Shown here piece by piece: positions 24,879 to 32,575 of a stretch of 64,000 nt of DNA. Position numbers and translations under genes: made by a program. Below the pieces are notes generated by a model. The model saw only the letters and a program-made list of their open reading frames with translations. It was not told the origin of the DNA and did no database searches. The number at the start of each line of letters is the position of its first letter. Positions within the stretch are counted from its first letter, which is position 1. Origin of the DNA: Bradyrhizobium sp. SZCCT0153 (GTDB lineage Bacteria; Pseudomonadota; Alphaproteobacteria; Rhizobiales; Xanthobacteraceae); NCBI RefSeq assembly GCF_018129995.1, contig NZ_JAFCKS010000005.1, forward strand, positions 186,001 through 250,000. Direction: 5' to 3'.

Positions 24879-25742
24879 ATGCCCGATCATCAATATGTCC
24901 TGACCCTGTCCTGTCCGGATCGCCCCGGCATCGTCTCGGCGGTGTCCACCTTCCTGGCCCATAACGGACAGAACATTCTCGACGCGCAGCAGTTCGACGA
25001 CGTCGAGACCAAAAAGTTCTTCATGCGCGTGGTGTTCACCGCGGCCGATCTCGCCGTGGAGCTGTCGGCGCTCCAGACCGGCTTTGCCGCGATTGCCGAG
25101 CGCTTCGGCATGGAGTGGCAGATGCGCGACCGCGCCGCGCATCGCAAGGTGATGCTGCTGGTGTCGAAATCCGACCACTGCCTGGTCGACATCCTCTATC
25201 GCTGGCGCACCGGTGAGCTGCCGATGACGCTGGCCGCGATCGTTTCCAACCATCCGCGCGAAGTCTATGCCGGGCTCGATTTCGGCGGGGTCCCGTTCCA
25301 CCATCTGCCTGTTACCAAGGAAACCAAGCGCGAGCAGGAGACGCAGATCCTCGATCTCGTCGCCAAGACCGGGACCGATCTCGTCGTGCTCGCCCGCTAC
25401 ATGCAGATCCTGTCGGACGATCTGTCGGGGAAACTCTCGGGGCGCTGCATCAACATCCACCACTCGTTCCTGCCGGGCTTCAAGGGCGCAAAGCCCTATC
25501 ACCAGGCCCATGAGCGCGGCGTCAAGCTGATCGGCGCCACCGCGCATTACGTCACGCGTGACCTCGACGAGGGCCCGATCATCGACCAGGACGTCGAGCG
25601 CATCAGCCATCGCGACACGCCTGAGGATCTCGTCCGCAAGGGTCGCGACATCGAGCGCCGCGTGCTGGCCCGAGCGATCCGCTACCATCTCGATGACCGC
25701 GTCATTCCCAATGGCCGGAAGACCGTGGTGTTTATGGATTAG
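24879..25742 (+). CDS. purU: Formyltetrahydrofolate deformylase
   Basis: A 287-residue enzyme that hydrolyses 10-formyl-tetrahydrofolate to tetrahydrofolate and formate, balancing one-carbon pools. Residues 5-85 are an ACT domain (YVLTLSCPDRPGIVSAVSTFL). The rest is a formyltransferase-fold hydrolase with the catalytic region CINIHHSFLPGFKGAKPY and the downstream DLDEGPIIDQD; the Asn, His and Asp of the active site are all visible. The ATG at 24879 starts exactly at the conserved MPDHQYVLT. An upstream open frame crosses other genes and is not coding. Length is normal. Confidence 0.96.
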   Translation: MPDHQYVLTLSCPDRPGIVSAVSTFLAHNGQNILDAQQFDDVETKKFFMRVVFTAADLAVELSALQTGFAAIAERFGMEWQMRDRAAHRKVMLLVSKSDHCLVDILYRWRTGELPMTLAAIVSNHPREVYAGLDFGGVPFHHLPVTKETKREQETQILDLVAKTGTDLVVLARYMQILSDDLSGKLSGRCINIHHSFLPGFKGAKPYHQAHERGVKLIGATAHYVTRDLDEGPIIDQDVERISHRDTPEDLVRKGRDIERRVLARAIRYHLDDRVIPNGRKTVVFMD

Positions 25743-25797
25743 CGAATGGCGAGAGGCGAATAGAAGGGCCTTTGTTCGCCACGCCCCATCCGCCTCT

Positions 25798-26082
25798 TCA
25801 GCGCACCGCGCTCCCCGACGTCGACCCAGCCGCGGCCTTCTGCGCCTGCTCTTCCTTCTCGCGATCGGCGGCCGGCAGCAGCCGTTTGCGCTCTCGCTCC
25901 TTCATGTAGGCGTCGTATTGCGGCGTGCCGGCGCGCGGCGGGGCGTCGGCCGGCAGACCGCCGGCCCATTGCGGGACGTAGTCGCCCATGCCGGCCGAAA
26001 GCTTTTCGTTGACGGTGCCGCAGCCGGATAGCCCCGCGGCGAGCACAGCGAGGGTAAGGACGGAGCGGAAAGGTTTGAGCAT
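25798..26082 (-). CDS. Small lipoprotein of unknown function
   Basis: A 94-residue protein with a lipoprotein signal: positively charged start, hydrophobic stretch, and the lipobox LSGC at about residues 18-21, so the mature N-terminal cysteine would be lipid-modified. The mature part contains VPQWAGGLPADAPPRAGTPQYDAYMKERERKR, a pattern seen in conserved small lipoproteins of Bradyrhizobium relatives, and a charged Ala/Glu/Lys-rich tail. Convergent with purU. Function unknown. Confidence 0.8.
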   Translation of the reverse strand: MLKPFRSVLTLAVLAAGLSGCGTVNEKLSAGMGDYVPQWAGGLPADAPPRAGTPQYDAYMKERERKRLLPAADREKEEQAQKAAAGSTSGSAVR

Positions 26083-26330
26083 TTTGGCGCGCGCGGGTTC
26101 GGTCGTTGGACGCCAGCTCAGGCTGGCGCCGGGAGACTAGCCTTCAACAGGTAAAATAGACTTATTCGAGGTGGGTATTTTATTACCTATAAAGGGGAGG
26201 AGATAGCCTCGCCGAGTCCGAATTCTGCAAAAGAAAGACGAAATTCTCCATCCACGCGGCCAGCTGCTTTTCTAGACTGCGGCCTGACCGCTCGCGACAA
26301 ATTGGCTTGGTCGCGGGAGAGGCTTTCTCG

Positions 26331-26357
26331 TTGACAGGTCCATTATATTTGTACAAT
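26331..26357 (+). promoter_or_regulatory. Candidate sigma-70-type promoter of the second Liv operon
   Basis: TTGACA at 26331-26336 is a perfect -35 box, and TACAAT at 26352-26357 is a good -10 box at a short 15-base spacing. The -10 box lies inside the palindromic operator, which would allow repression by occlusion. The first gene starts about 250 bases downstream, so the leader would be long. Confidence 0.45.
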
Positions 26358-26366
26358 CGTACAAAT
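26347..26366. promoter_or_regulatory. Perfect 20-bp palindromic operator
   Basis: ATTTGTAC (26347-26354) and GTACAAAT (26359-26366) are perfect inverted arms around AATC. The TTGTAC-N4-GTACAA form is of the type bound by dimeric GntR- or TetR-family regulators. It sits just after a consensus -35 box and covers the candidate -10. No such regulator gene lies next to it in this window, so the repressor would be encoded elsewhere. Confidence 0.7.
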
Positions 26367-26605
26367 TGGCGTGCGAGGTCGCGGTGTTCGGGTTACCCGG
26401 ATGTAACCGCGATAGCGCCGCTGAATGTCTGCAGTCGGAACGCTCGGCTTGCGCCGAATGGTCGCCAAACGTCCGATTGACAAGAAGGGCGCGAAAGACG
26501 CCATGTGGCGCGCGATATCACTCGCGCGTGAGCGAAGTTTAAGGCAAGGACCGGGCGCTCGATCCGCCGCACAAAAGGTCAGGAATGAAAGGGGAGGGAC
26601 ATCTG

Positions 26606-27784
26606 ATGTTCGAACGCAAACAGCTTTCTTGGGCTGCCGCAGCAGCCGCCATCGCGGGCCTCGCGGCCGTCGCGCCTGCCAAGGCCGAGGACACCGTCAA
26701 GGTCGGCCTGATCCTGCCGATGACCGGCGGTCAGGCTTCGACCGGCAAGCAGATCGAGAATGCGATCAAGCTCTACATGCAGCAGAAGGGCGACACCGTC
26801 GCCGGCAAGAAGATCGAGATCATCCTCAAGGACGACGCTGCGATTCCCGACAAGACCAAGACCGCCGCGCAGGAGCTGATCGTCAACGACAAGGTCAACT
26901 TCATCGCAGGCTTTGGCGTGACGCCGGCGGCGCTCGCCGCCGCACCGCTCGCGACGCAGGCCAAGATTCCGGAAGTCGTGATGGCGGCCGGCACCTCCAT
27001 CATCACTGAGCGCTCGCCCTATATTGTGCGTACCAGCTTCACGCTGGCGCAGTCCTCGACCATCATTGCCGACTGGGCGGTGAAGAACGGCATCAAGAAG
27101 GTGGCGACGCTCACCTCGGACTACGCGCCGGGCAACGACGCGCTCAACTTCTTCAAGCAGAATTTCACCGCTGGCGGCGGTGAGGTGGTCGAGGAGGTCA
27201 AGACGCCGCTCGCCAACCCGGACTTCGCTCCGTTCCTCCAGCGCATGAAGGACGCCAAGCCCGATGCGATCTTCGTGTTCGTGCCGGCCGGTCAGGGCGG
27301 CAACTTCATGAAGCAGTATGCGGAGCGCGGCCTGGACAAGGCCGGTATCAAGGTGATTGGACCCGGCGACGTCACCGACGATGATCTGCTCAACAATATG
27401 GGCGACGCCGTGCTCGGCACGGTCACCGCGCATCTTTATTCTGCGGCGCACCCTTCGCAGATGAACAAGGACTTCGTCGCGGCCTACAAGAAGGCCTACG
27501 GCAACCGTCCGGGCTTCATGGCAGTGAGCGGCTATGACGGCATCCACCTCATCTACGAAGCCCTGAAGAAGACCAATGGCGACACCGACGGCACCAAGCT
27601 GGTCGAGGCCATGAAGGGTCAGAAGTGGGAAAGCCCGCGCGGCCCGATCTCGATCGATCCGGAGACCCGCGACATCGTGCAGAACATCTACATCCGCAAG
27701 GTCGAGAAGGTCGACGGCGAGCTCTACAACGTAGAGTTCCAGACTTTCGAAGCCGTCAAGGACCTCGGCAAGACCAAGAAGTGA
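26606..27784 (+). CDS. ABC transporter periplasmic substrate-binding protein (LivK-like)
   Basis: A 392-residue type I periplasmic binding protein. The ATG at 26606 is preceded by GGGGAGGG at good spacing; an in-frame ATG at 26585 is the alternative. The signal peptide (MFERKQLSWAAAAAAIAGL) ends near AKAED. The mature start VKVGLILPMTGGQASTGKQ and the later VSGYDGIHLIYEALKKTNGD are typical of the family. First gene of a complete uptake operon with two permeases and two ATPases downstream. Expression is probably controlled at the palindrome upstream. The solute is not readable from sequence; amino acids, amides or aromatic acids are possible. Confidence 0.93.
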   Translation: MFERKQLSWAAAAAAIAGLAAVAPAKAEDTVKVGLILPMTGGQASTGKQIENAIKLYMQQKGDTVAGKKIEIILKDDAAIPDKTKTAAQELIVNDKVNFIAGFGVTPAALAAAPLATQAKIPEVVMAAGTSIITERSPYIVRTSFTLAQSSTIIADWAVKNGIKKVATLTSDYAPGNDALNFFKQNFTAGGGEVVEEVKTPLANPDFAPFLQRMKDAKPDAIFVFVPAGQGGNFMKQYAERGLDKAGIKVIGPGDVTDDDLLNNMGDAVLGTVTAHLYSAAHPSQMNKDFVAAYKKAYGNRPGFMAVSGYDGIHLIYEALKKTNGDTDGTKLVEAMKGQKWESPRGPISIDPETRDIVQNIYIRKVEKVDGELYNVEFQTFEAVKDLGKTKK

Positions 27785-27847
27785 CGCGCGAAAGCGCGTT
27801 ATCCCCGAGCGCGCTTAGCGCGCATCGGGGATCTCGCCCCCCGCTCT

Positions 27848-27929
27848 CGTCATGCCCGGGCTTGACTCGGGCATCCACGCGAGAGCCGAAACAAGAACGT
27901 GGATGGCCGGGACAAGCCCGGCCATGACG
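27848..27929. repeat. REP-like inverted repeat
   Basis: CGTCATGCCCGGGCTTGACTC with its follow-on CGGGCATCCACG pairs with CGTGGATGGCCGGGACAAGC and its follow-on CCGGCCATGACG, giving a long imperfect hairpin. The form matches the abundant CGTCATGGCCGGGCTTG-type intergenic repeat of Bradyrhizobium. It lies in the transcript between the binding protein and permease genes, where it could stabilise upstream mRNA or reduce downstream expression. Confidence 0.75.
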
Positions 27930-27948
27930 ACAACACCAAGCTGAGACG

Positions 27949-28818
27949 ATGACCTCTATCCTCACCAATTTGTTCGATGGCGTCGCCTACGGCATGCTGC
28001 TGTTTGTGCTCGCCTGCGGGCTTGCGGTCACGCTTGGTCTGATGAACTTCGTCAATCTCGCCCACGGCGCCTTCGCGATGGCGGGCGGCTATGTCTGCAT
28101 GGTGCTGGTCAACCGGATGGGCTGGCCTTTCTTTGCCGCGCTGCCACTCGCCTTCGTCTCCTCTGCGGCGATCGGAATCGCGCTCGAGCGCACGCTTTAC
28201 CGCCATCTCTATGCGCGCAGCCATCTCGACCAGGTGCTGTTCACGATCGGGCTCACGTTCATGTCGGTCGCGGCCGTCGATTACATCCAGGGCTCATCGC
28301 GCGTCTTCATCAACCTGCCGGCTGCGCTCCAGGGCCAGTTCGACGTGTTCGGCGTCGGCATCGGCCGCTACCGGCTGATGATCATCGCGATCTGCGGCCT
28401 GCTCACCATCGCTCTCCAGATGGTGCTGGCAAAGACGCGCTTCGGCAGCCGGCTGCGCGCCGCGGTCGATGATCCCCGTGCCGCGAGCGGCCTCGGCATC
28501 AACGTGCCGCAAGTGTTTGCCTTCACCTTCGCGTTTGGCTGTGGTCTCGCCGGCCTCGGTGGCGCGCTCAGCGCCGAAATCCTCGGCCTCGACCCGTATT
28601 TCCCGCTGAAATTCATGATCTACTTCCTGATCGTGGTCACCGTCGGCGGCTCGTCTTCGATCACCGGGCCGTTCCTGGCCTCGCTGCTGCTCGGCATCGG
28701 CGACGTCGCCGGCAAATATTACGTGCCGAAGATGGGCCCCTTCGTGATCTACACCATGATGATCGTGATCCTGATCTGGCGCCCGAACGGCCTGTTCGGC
28801 CGCACGGCCGCGCGTTGA
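27949..28818 (+). CDS. ABC transporter permease, LivH type
   Basis: A 289-residue inner-membrane permease of the LivH class: LMNFVNLAHGAFAMAGGY near residue 25-42, and the cytoplasmic loop RAAVDDPRAASGLGINVPQVF near 165-185. About eight hydrophobic segments. It lies 164 bases after the binding-protein gene, behind the REP-like hairpin, and its stop is next to the start of the LivM-type gene. It forms the membrane channel with that subunit. Confidence 0.94.
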   Translation: MTSILTNLFDGVAYGMLLFVLACGLAVTLGLMNFVNLAHGAFAMAGGYVCMVLVNRMGWPFFAALPLAFVSSAAIGIALERTLYRHLYARSHLDQVLFTIGLTFMSVAAVDYIQGSSRVFINLPAALQGQFDVFGVGIGRYRLMIIAICGLLTIALQMVLAKTRFGSRLRAAVDDPRAASGLGINVPQVFAFTFAFGCGLAGLGGALSAEILGLDPYFPLKFMIYFLIVVTVGGSSSITGPFLASLLLGIGDVAGKYYVPKMGPFVIYTMMIVILIWRPNGLFGRTAAR

Positions 28819-28826
28819 GTTCGCCG

Positions 28827-29855
28827 ATGAACGCCGCTTCCGACGTCGGTTTTCACGCCCAGCGCCAGGCGCGCTGGCACTACGGCGAAGTCGCCTTCTG
28901 GCTCATCGTGCTGGCCTGCGGCTTCGTATTTCCCACGCGCTATCTGATCATGACCGACATCCTGCGGCTGGCGCTGTTCGCCATGTCGCTCGATCTGATC
29001 CTCGGTTATGCCGGCATCGTCTCGCTCGGCCATGCCGCTTTCTTCGGTGTCGGTGCCTATGCCGCGGGGCTGCTTGCCTTGCACGGCATCATCAACGAGC
29101 CCGTGCTCGCGCTGATCGTCGCAGGCCTGGCCGCGATGGTGCTGGGCTTTGCCACCAGCTTCCTGGTGATCCGCGGCGTCGACCTGACCCGATTGATGGT
29201 GACGCTCGGTATCGCGCTGTTGCTGGAGGCGCTGGCCGAACGCTTTTCCAATATCACCGGCGGCACCGACGGCCTGCAGGGCATCGAGATGCAGCCGATC
29301 TTCGGCGAGATATCGTTCGATATGTTCGGCAAGACGGGCTTTTTCTATTCGCTTGCCGTGCTTTTCGTCCTGTTCCTGTTCGCCCGCCGCGTCGTGCACT
29401 CGCCGTTCGGGCTGTCATTGCGCGCGATCAAGAACAATCCGCTGCGCGCGGCCGCCATCGGCATTCCCGTCAACCGCCGGCTGATCGCGATCTACACGCT
29501 CGCGGCATTCTATGCCGGCATTGCAGGGGCGCTGTTCACCCAGACCACCGCGATCGCCTCTCTCGACGTGTTCGCCTTCGACCGCTCGGCCGATCTGATG
29601 CTGGTGCTCGTCATTGGCGGCACCGGCTATCTCTACGGTGGGCTGATCGGCGCGGTGATTTTCCGCATGCTACAGGAAGTGTTCGCCACCATCACGCCGC
29701 AATACTGGCAGTTCTGGATCGGCCTCGTGCTGGTCGTGATCGTGCTGGTCGGCCGCCAGCGCCTGCACCGCTGGGTGCTGTATGTGCCGAACCTAGTGAT
29801 CAAGCAGTTTGCCGGACGCAAGGCCGTCGTCGCCGTGCCGGAGAGCGACGCATGA
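28827..29855 (+). CDS. ABC transporter permease, LivM type
   Basis: A 342-residue permease with about ten hydrophobic segments. Family motifs are LDLILGYAGIVSLGHAAFFGVGAYAAG near residues 55-80 and SLRAIKNNPLRAAAIGIPVNRR in the ATPase-contact loop. I chose the ATG at 28827; a TTG at 28815 overlapping the previous stop (TTGA) would add four residues. Its stop overlaps the LivG-type start by 4 bases. Partner of the LivH-type subunit. Confidence 0.93.
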   Translation: MNAASDVGFHAQRQARWHYGEVAFWLIVLACGFVFPTRYLIMTDILRLALFAMSLDLILGYAGIVSLGHAAFFGVGAYAAGLLALHGIINEPVLALIVAGLAAMVLGFATSFLVIRGVDLTRLMVTLGIALLLEALAERFSNITGGTDGLQGIEMQPIFGEISFDMFGKTGFFYSLAVLFVLFLFARRVVHSPFGLSLRAIKNNPLRAAAIGIPVNRRLIAIYTLAAFYAGIAGALFTQTTAIASLDVFAFDRSADLMLVLVIGGTGYLYGGLIGAVIFRMLQEVFATITPQYWQFWIGLVLVVIVLVGRQRLHRWVLYVPNLVIKQFAGRKAVVAVPESDA

Positions 29856-30607
29856 CCATCGCGCTCGAAACCCAGAATCTCGAAAAGCAGTTCGGCGGCC
29901 TGCGCGTCACCCGCGATCTGTCCTTGAAGATCGAGCAGGGCGCCCGCCACGCGCTGATAGGCCCGAACGGCGCCGGCAAGACCACGGTCATCAACCAGCT
30001 CACCGGCGTGCTCAAGCCGAATTCAGGCCGAATTTTGCTCGAGGGCCAGGACATCACCGACCTTGCCGTGCACAAGCGCGTGCTGCGCGGCCTGTCGCGC
30101 ACCTTCCAGATCAACCAGCTCTATCCCGACCTGACCCCGCTGGAGACCATCGGCCTTGCCGTCTCCGAGCGCCTCGGTCATGGCGGCGACTGGTGGCGGC
30201 GGATGGGCACGCGCAGCGACGTCAACGGCGAGATCGCCGATCTGCTCACGCGATTCCACCTGCTCGACGTCATGAACGAACAGACCGTGACGCTGCCTTA
30301 CGGCAAGCAGCGCCTGCTCGAGATTGCGGTCGCGATCGCAGCCAAGCCGCGCGTGCTGCTCTTGGACGAGCCCGCCGCCGGCGTGCCCGAGAGCGAGCGC
30401 CACGACATTCTCGCGGTCGTAGGCAGCTTGCCGCGCGACGTCACGGTGCTGCTGATCGAGCACGACATGGACCTCGTCTTCTCCTTCGCCGACCGCATCT
30501 CGGTGCTGGTCTCCGGCGCGCTGCTCACCGAAGGCCCGCCCGATCAGGTCGCGCGCGACCCGCAGGTCAAGGCGGTCTATCTCGGCGAGGAGGCAGTCAA
30601 TGTCTGA
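29852..30607 (+). CDS. ABC transporter ATP-binding protein, LivG type
   Basis: A 251-residue ABC ATPase. Walker A GPNGAGKTT is near residue 40, the signature is LPYGKQRLLEIAVAI, Walker B is VLLLDEPAAGVP, and the H-loop region is IEHDMDLVFSFADR. Start overlaps the LivM-type stop (ATGA) and its end overlaps the LivF-type start by 8 bases, so translation is coupled. It powers the uptake system with the LivF-type partner. Confidence 0.94.
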   Translation: MTIALETQNLEKQFGGLRVTRDLSLKIEQGARHALIGPNGAGKTTVINQLTGVLKPNSGRILLEGQDITDLAVHKRVLRGLSRTFQINQLYPDLTPLETIGLAVSERLGHGGDWWRRMGTRSDVNGEIADLLTRFHLLDVMNEQTVTLPYGKQRLLEIAVAIAAKPRVLLLDEPAAGVPESERHDILAVVGSLPRDVTVLLIEHDMDLVFSFADRISVLVSGALLTEGPPDQVARDPQVKAVYLGEEAVNV

Positions 30608-31316
30608 CCTGCTCGCGATCGACTCGCTTCGCGCCGGCTACGGCGAGGCGGTGGTGCTGCCGAACATGTCCCTGCGTCTCGCCGAAGGGCAGGTGCTGGC
30701 GCTGCTCGGGCGCAACGGCACCGGCAAGACCACGCTGATCAACTCCATCGTCGGCGTCACCCGCCGTTTCTCCGGCACCGTCGCGCTCGCCGGGACCGAC
30801 GTCACGGCCTTGCGGCCCGACCAGCGGGCACGGGCCGGCATCGGCTGGGTACCGCAGGAGCGCAACATCTTCCGCTCGCTGACGGTGGAAGAGAACATGA
30901 CCGCAGTGGCGCAGCCGGGGCCCTGGACCGTCGAGAGGGTCTACGAGATGTTCCCGCGGCTGAAGGAGCGGCGGAGCAATTTCGGCAACCAGCTTTCCGG
31001 CGGCGAACAGCAGATGCTGGCGATCGGGCGCGCGCTGACCCTCAACCCGAAGGTTCTGCTGCTGGACGAGCCGACCGAGGGCCTTGCCCCGATCATCGTC
31101 GAGGAGCTGCTCAAGGCGATCGGGACCATCACCCGGGCCGGCGGCATCTGCTCGATCATCGTCGAACAGAATGCGCAAAAGATTCTGGGGCTGGCCGACC
31201 GTGTTGTGATATTGGAGCGCGGAACGATCGTCCACGACGCTCCGAGCGCCGCGCTGAAGGCCGACCCCTCGGTCCTCGAGCGCCACCTCGGCGTCGCAGG
31301 GGCGGCGGCCCACTAA
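30600..31316 (+). CDS. ABC transporter ATP-binding protein, LivF type
   Basis: A 238-residue ABC ATPase with Walker A GRNGTGKTT near residue 38, signature LSGGEQQMLAIGRAL, Walker B VLLLDEPTEGLAP and VEQNAQKILGLADR. Last transporter gene of the operon; it overlaps the LivG-type gene by 8 bases. The MetE-like gene follows after 19 bases and is probably cotranscribed. Confidence 0.94.
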   Translation: MSDLLAIDSLRAGYGEAVVLPNMSLRLAEGQVLALLGRNGTGKTTLINSIVGVTRRFSGTVALAGTDVTALRPDQRARAGIGWVPQERNIFRSLTVEENMTAVAQPGPWTVERVYEMFPRLKERRSNFGNQLSGGEQQMLAIGRALTLNPKVLLLDEPTEGLAPIIVEELLKAIGTITRAGGICSIIVEQNAQKILGLADRVVILERGTIVHDAPSAALKADPSVLERHLGVAGAAAH

Positions 31317-31335
31317 GATATTCCGGGAGTCGACA

Positions 31336-32454
31336 ATGCAGCGAACCAAAGCCCCCTTCCGCGCCGACGAGGTCGGCAGCCTCCTGCGTCCGGCCAAGAT
31401 CAAGGAAGCCCGCGCCAGGCTGGAGAAGGGTGAGATCTCGGCCGACGATCTGCGCAAGATCGAGGACATGGAGATCGAGAAGGTCGTTCACAAGCAGGCC
31501 TCGGTCGGCCTGAAGCTCGCAACCGACGGCGAATTCCGCCGCTCCTGGTGGCATTTCGACTTCCTGGCCAAGCTCACCGGCTGCGAGCTGTTCCATCCCG
31601 ACTCCGGCATCCAGTTCGCAGGAGTGCAGACCCGTCACGACGCGGTGCGCGTGATCGGCAAGCTCGACTTCCCCGACGACCACCCGATGCTGGATCACTT
31701 CCGCTTCCTGAAGAAGTACACTGACCAGGCTCACGTCACCGCCAAGATGACGATCCCCTCGCCGGCGGTGCTGCACTTCCGCGGCGGCCGCAAGGCGATC
31801 TCGAAGGACGTGTACCCCGATCTCGACGCTTTTTACGAGGATCTCGGCAAGACCTACCGCAAAGCCGTGAAAGCGTTCTACGACGCCGGCTGCCGCTATC
31901 TCCAGTTCGACGACACCGTGTGGGCCTATCTCTGCTCGCCGGACGAGCTGCAGAAGGCGCGGGAGCGCGGCGACAATCCGGACGGCCTCCAGCAAATCTA
32001 TGCGCGCGTCATCAACTACGCGCTGGCCGAGAAGCCGGCCGACATGGTGGTGACGACGCATGTCTGTCGCGGCAATTTCCGCTCGACCTGGATTTCCTCG
32101 GGCGGTTACGAGCCGGTGGCCGAGACCATGCTCGCCGGCACCAATTACGACGGCTATTTCCTCGAATACGACAGCGACCGTGCCGGCGGCTTCGAGCCGC
32201 TGCGCTTCCTGCCCAAGGGCAACAAGGTCGTCGTGGTCGGCGTCATCACCTCGAAGTTCGGCGAGCTCGAGAAGAAGGACGACATCAAGCGTCGTCTCGA
32301 AGAGGCCTCCAAGTTTGCGCCGCTGGAGCAGCTCGCGCTCTCCCCGCAATGCGGCTTCGCATCGACGGAAGAGGGCAACATCCTCTCCGAAGAGGAGCAG
32401 TGGGCCAAGCTGAGCCTGGCGGTCGAGATCGCGAAGGAAGTGTGGGGCAACTAG
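31336..32454 (+). CDS. Cobalamin-independent methionine synthase-like methyltransferase (MetE C-terminal/YxjG type)
   Basis: A 372-residue TIM-barrel protein matching only the C-terminal, catalytic half of MetE, as in the YxjG/YxjH group. The zinc ligands are visible: His and Cys in TTHVCRGN, Glu in FLEYDSDRAGG, and Cys in LSPQCGF. It begins RADEVGSLLRP, as usual for the group. Lacking the N-terminal MetE domain, it may use a small methyl donor instead of methyltetrahydrofolate-triglutamate. It follows the Liv-type operon by 19 bases, so it may act on the imported compound. Confidence 0.9.
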   Translation: MQRTKAPFRADEVGSLLRPAKIKEARARLEKGEISADDLRKIEDMEIEKVVHKQASVGLKLATDGEFRRSWWHFDFLAKLTGCELFHPDSGIQFAGVQTRHDAVRVIGKLDFPDDHPMLDHFRFLKKYTDQAHVTAKMTIPSPAVLHFRGGRKAISKDVYPDLDAFYEDLGKTYRKAVKAFYDAGCRYLQFDDTVWAYLCSPDELQKARERGDNPDGLQQIYARVINYALAEKPADMVVTTHVCRGNFRSTWISSGGYEPVAETMLAGTNYDGYFLEYDSDRAGGFEPLRFLPKGNKVVVVGVITSKFGELEKKDDIKRRLEEASKFAPLEQLALSPQCGFASTEEGNILSEEEQWAKLSLAVEIAKEVWGN

Positions 32455-32509
32455 GCCCGACGCATCCCGTCACGTGAGTGACGGATAGACCTCGCCACGC
32501 TTCCAGTGT

Positions 32510-32552
32510 CGTCCCGGCCTTCGCCGGGCCGACGCCGAATTTTGGCGTCGTC
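32510..32552. repeat. Paired hairpins after MetE-like gene, possible terminator or REP element
   Basis: CCCGGC-CTTC-GCCGGG (32513-32528) is followed at once by CGACGCC-GAATTTT-GGCGTCG (32530-32550). They lie between the ends of two convergent genes, where a bidirectional terminator would be expected. No U-run follows. The composition matches Bradyrhizobium-type palindromic repeats. Confidence 0.55.
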
Positions 32553-32575
32553 AACGCATTGCGTCGCCAGCCTCC

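Larger units (their letters stand above)
26083..26605. other. Long intergenic region upstream of Liv-type operon
   Basis: These 523 bases contain the promoter of the lipoprotein gene at the left end. Toward the right they contain the palindromic operator and a possible promoter of the substrate-binding protein gene. The middle part (26150-26280) is lower in GC than its surroundings. An open frame from 26425 overlaps the binding-protein gene in another frame and is not supported. No RNA gene was recognised. Confidence 0.6.

Noticed and set aside
22452..25742. 1096-codon plus-strand frame ending in PurU
   Set aside because: Only the last 287 codons match a family. The rest is antisense to the MFS and hemD genes, and the purU start is at 24879.
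26425..27009. 194-codon frame before and across the binding-protein gene
   Set aside because: It overlaps the clear LivK-like gene in another frame and has no family pattern.
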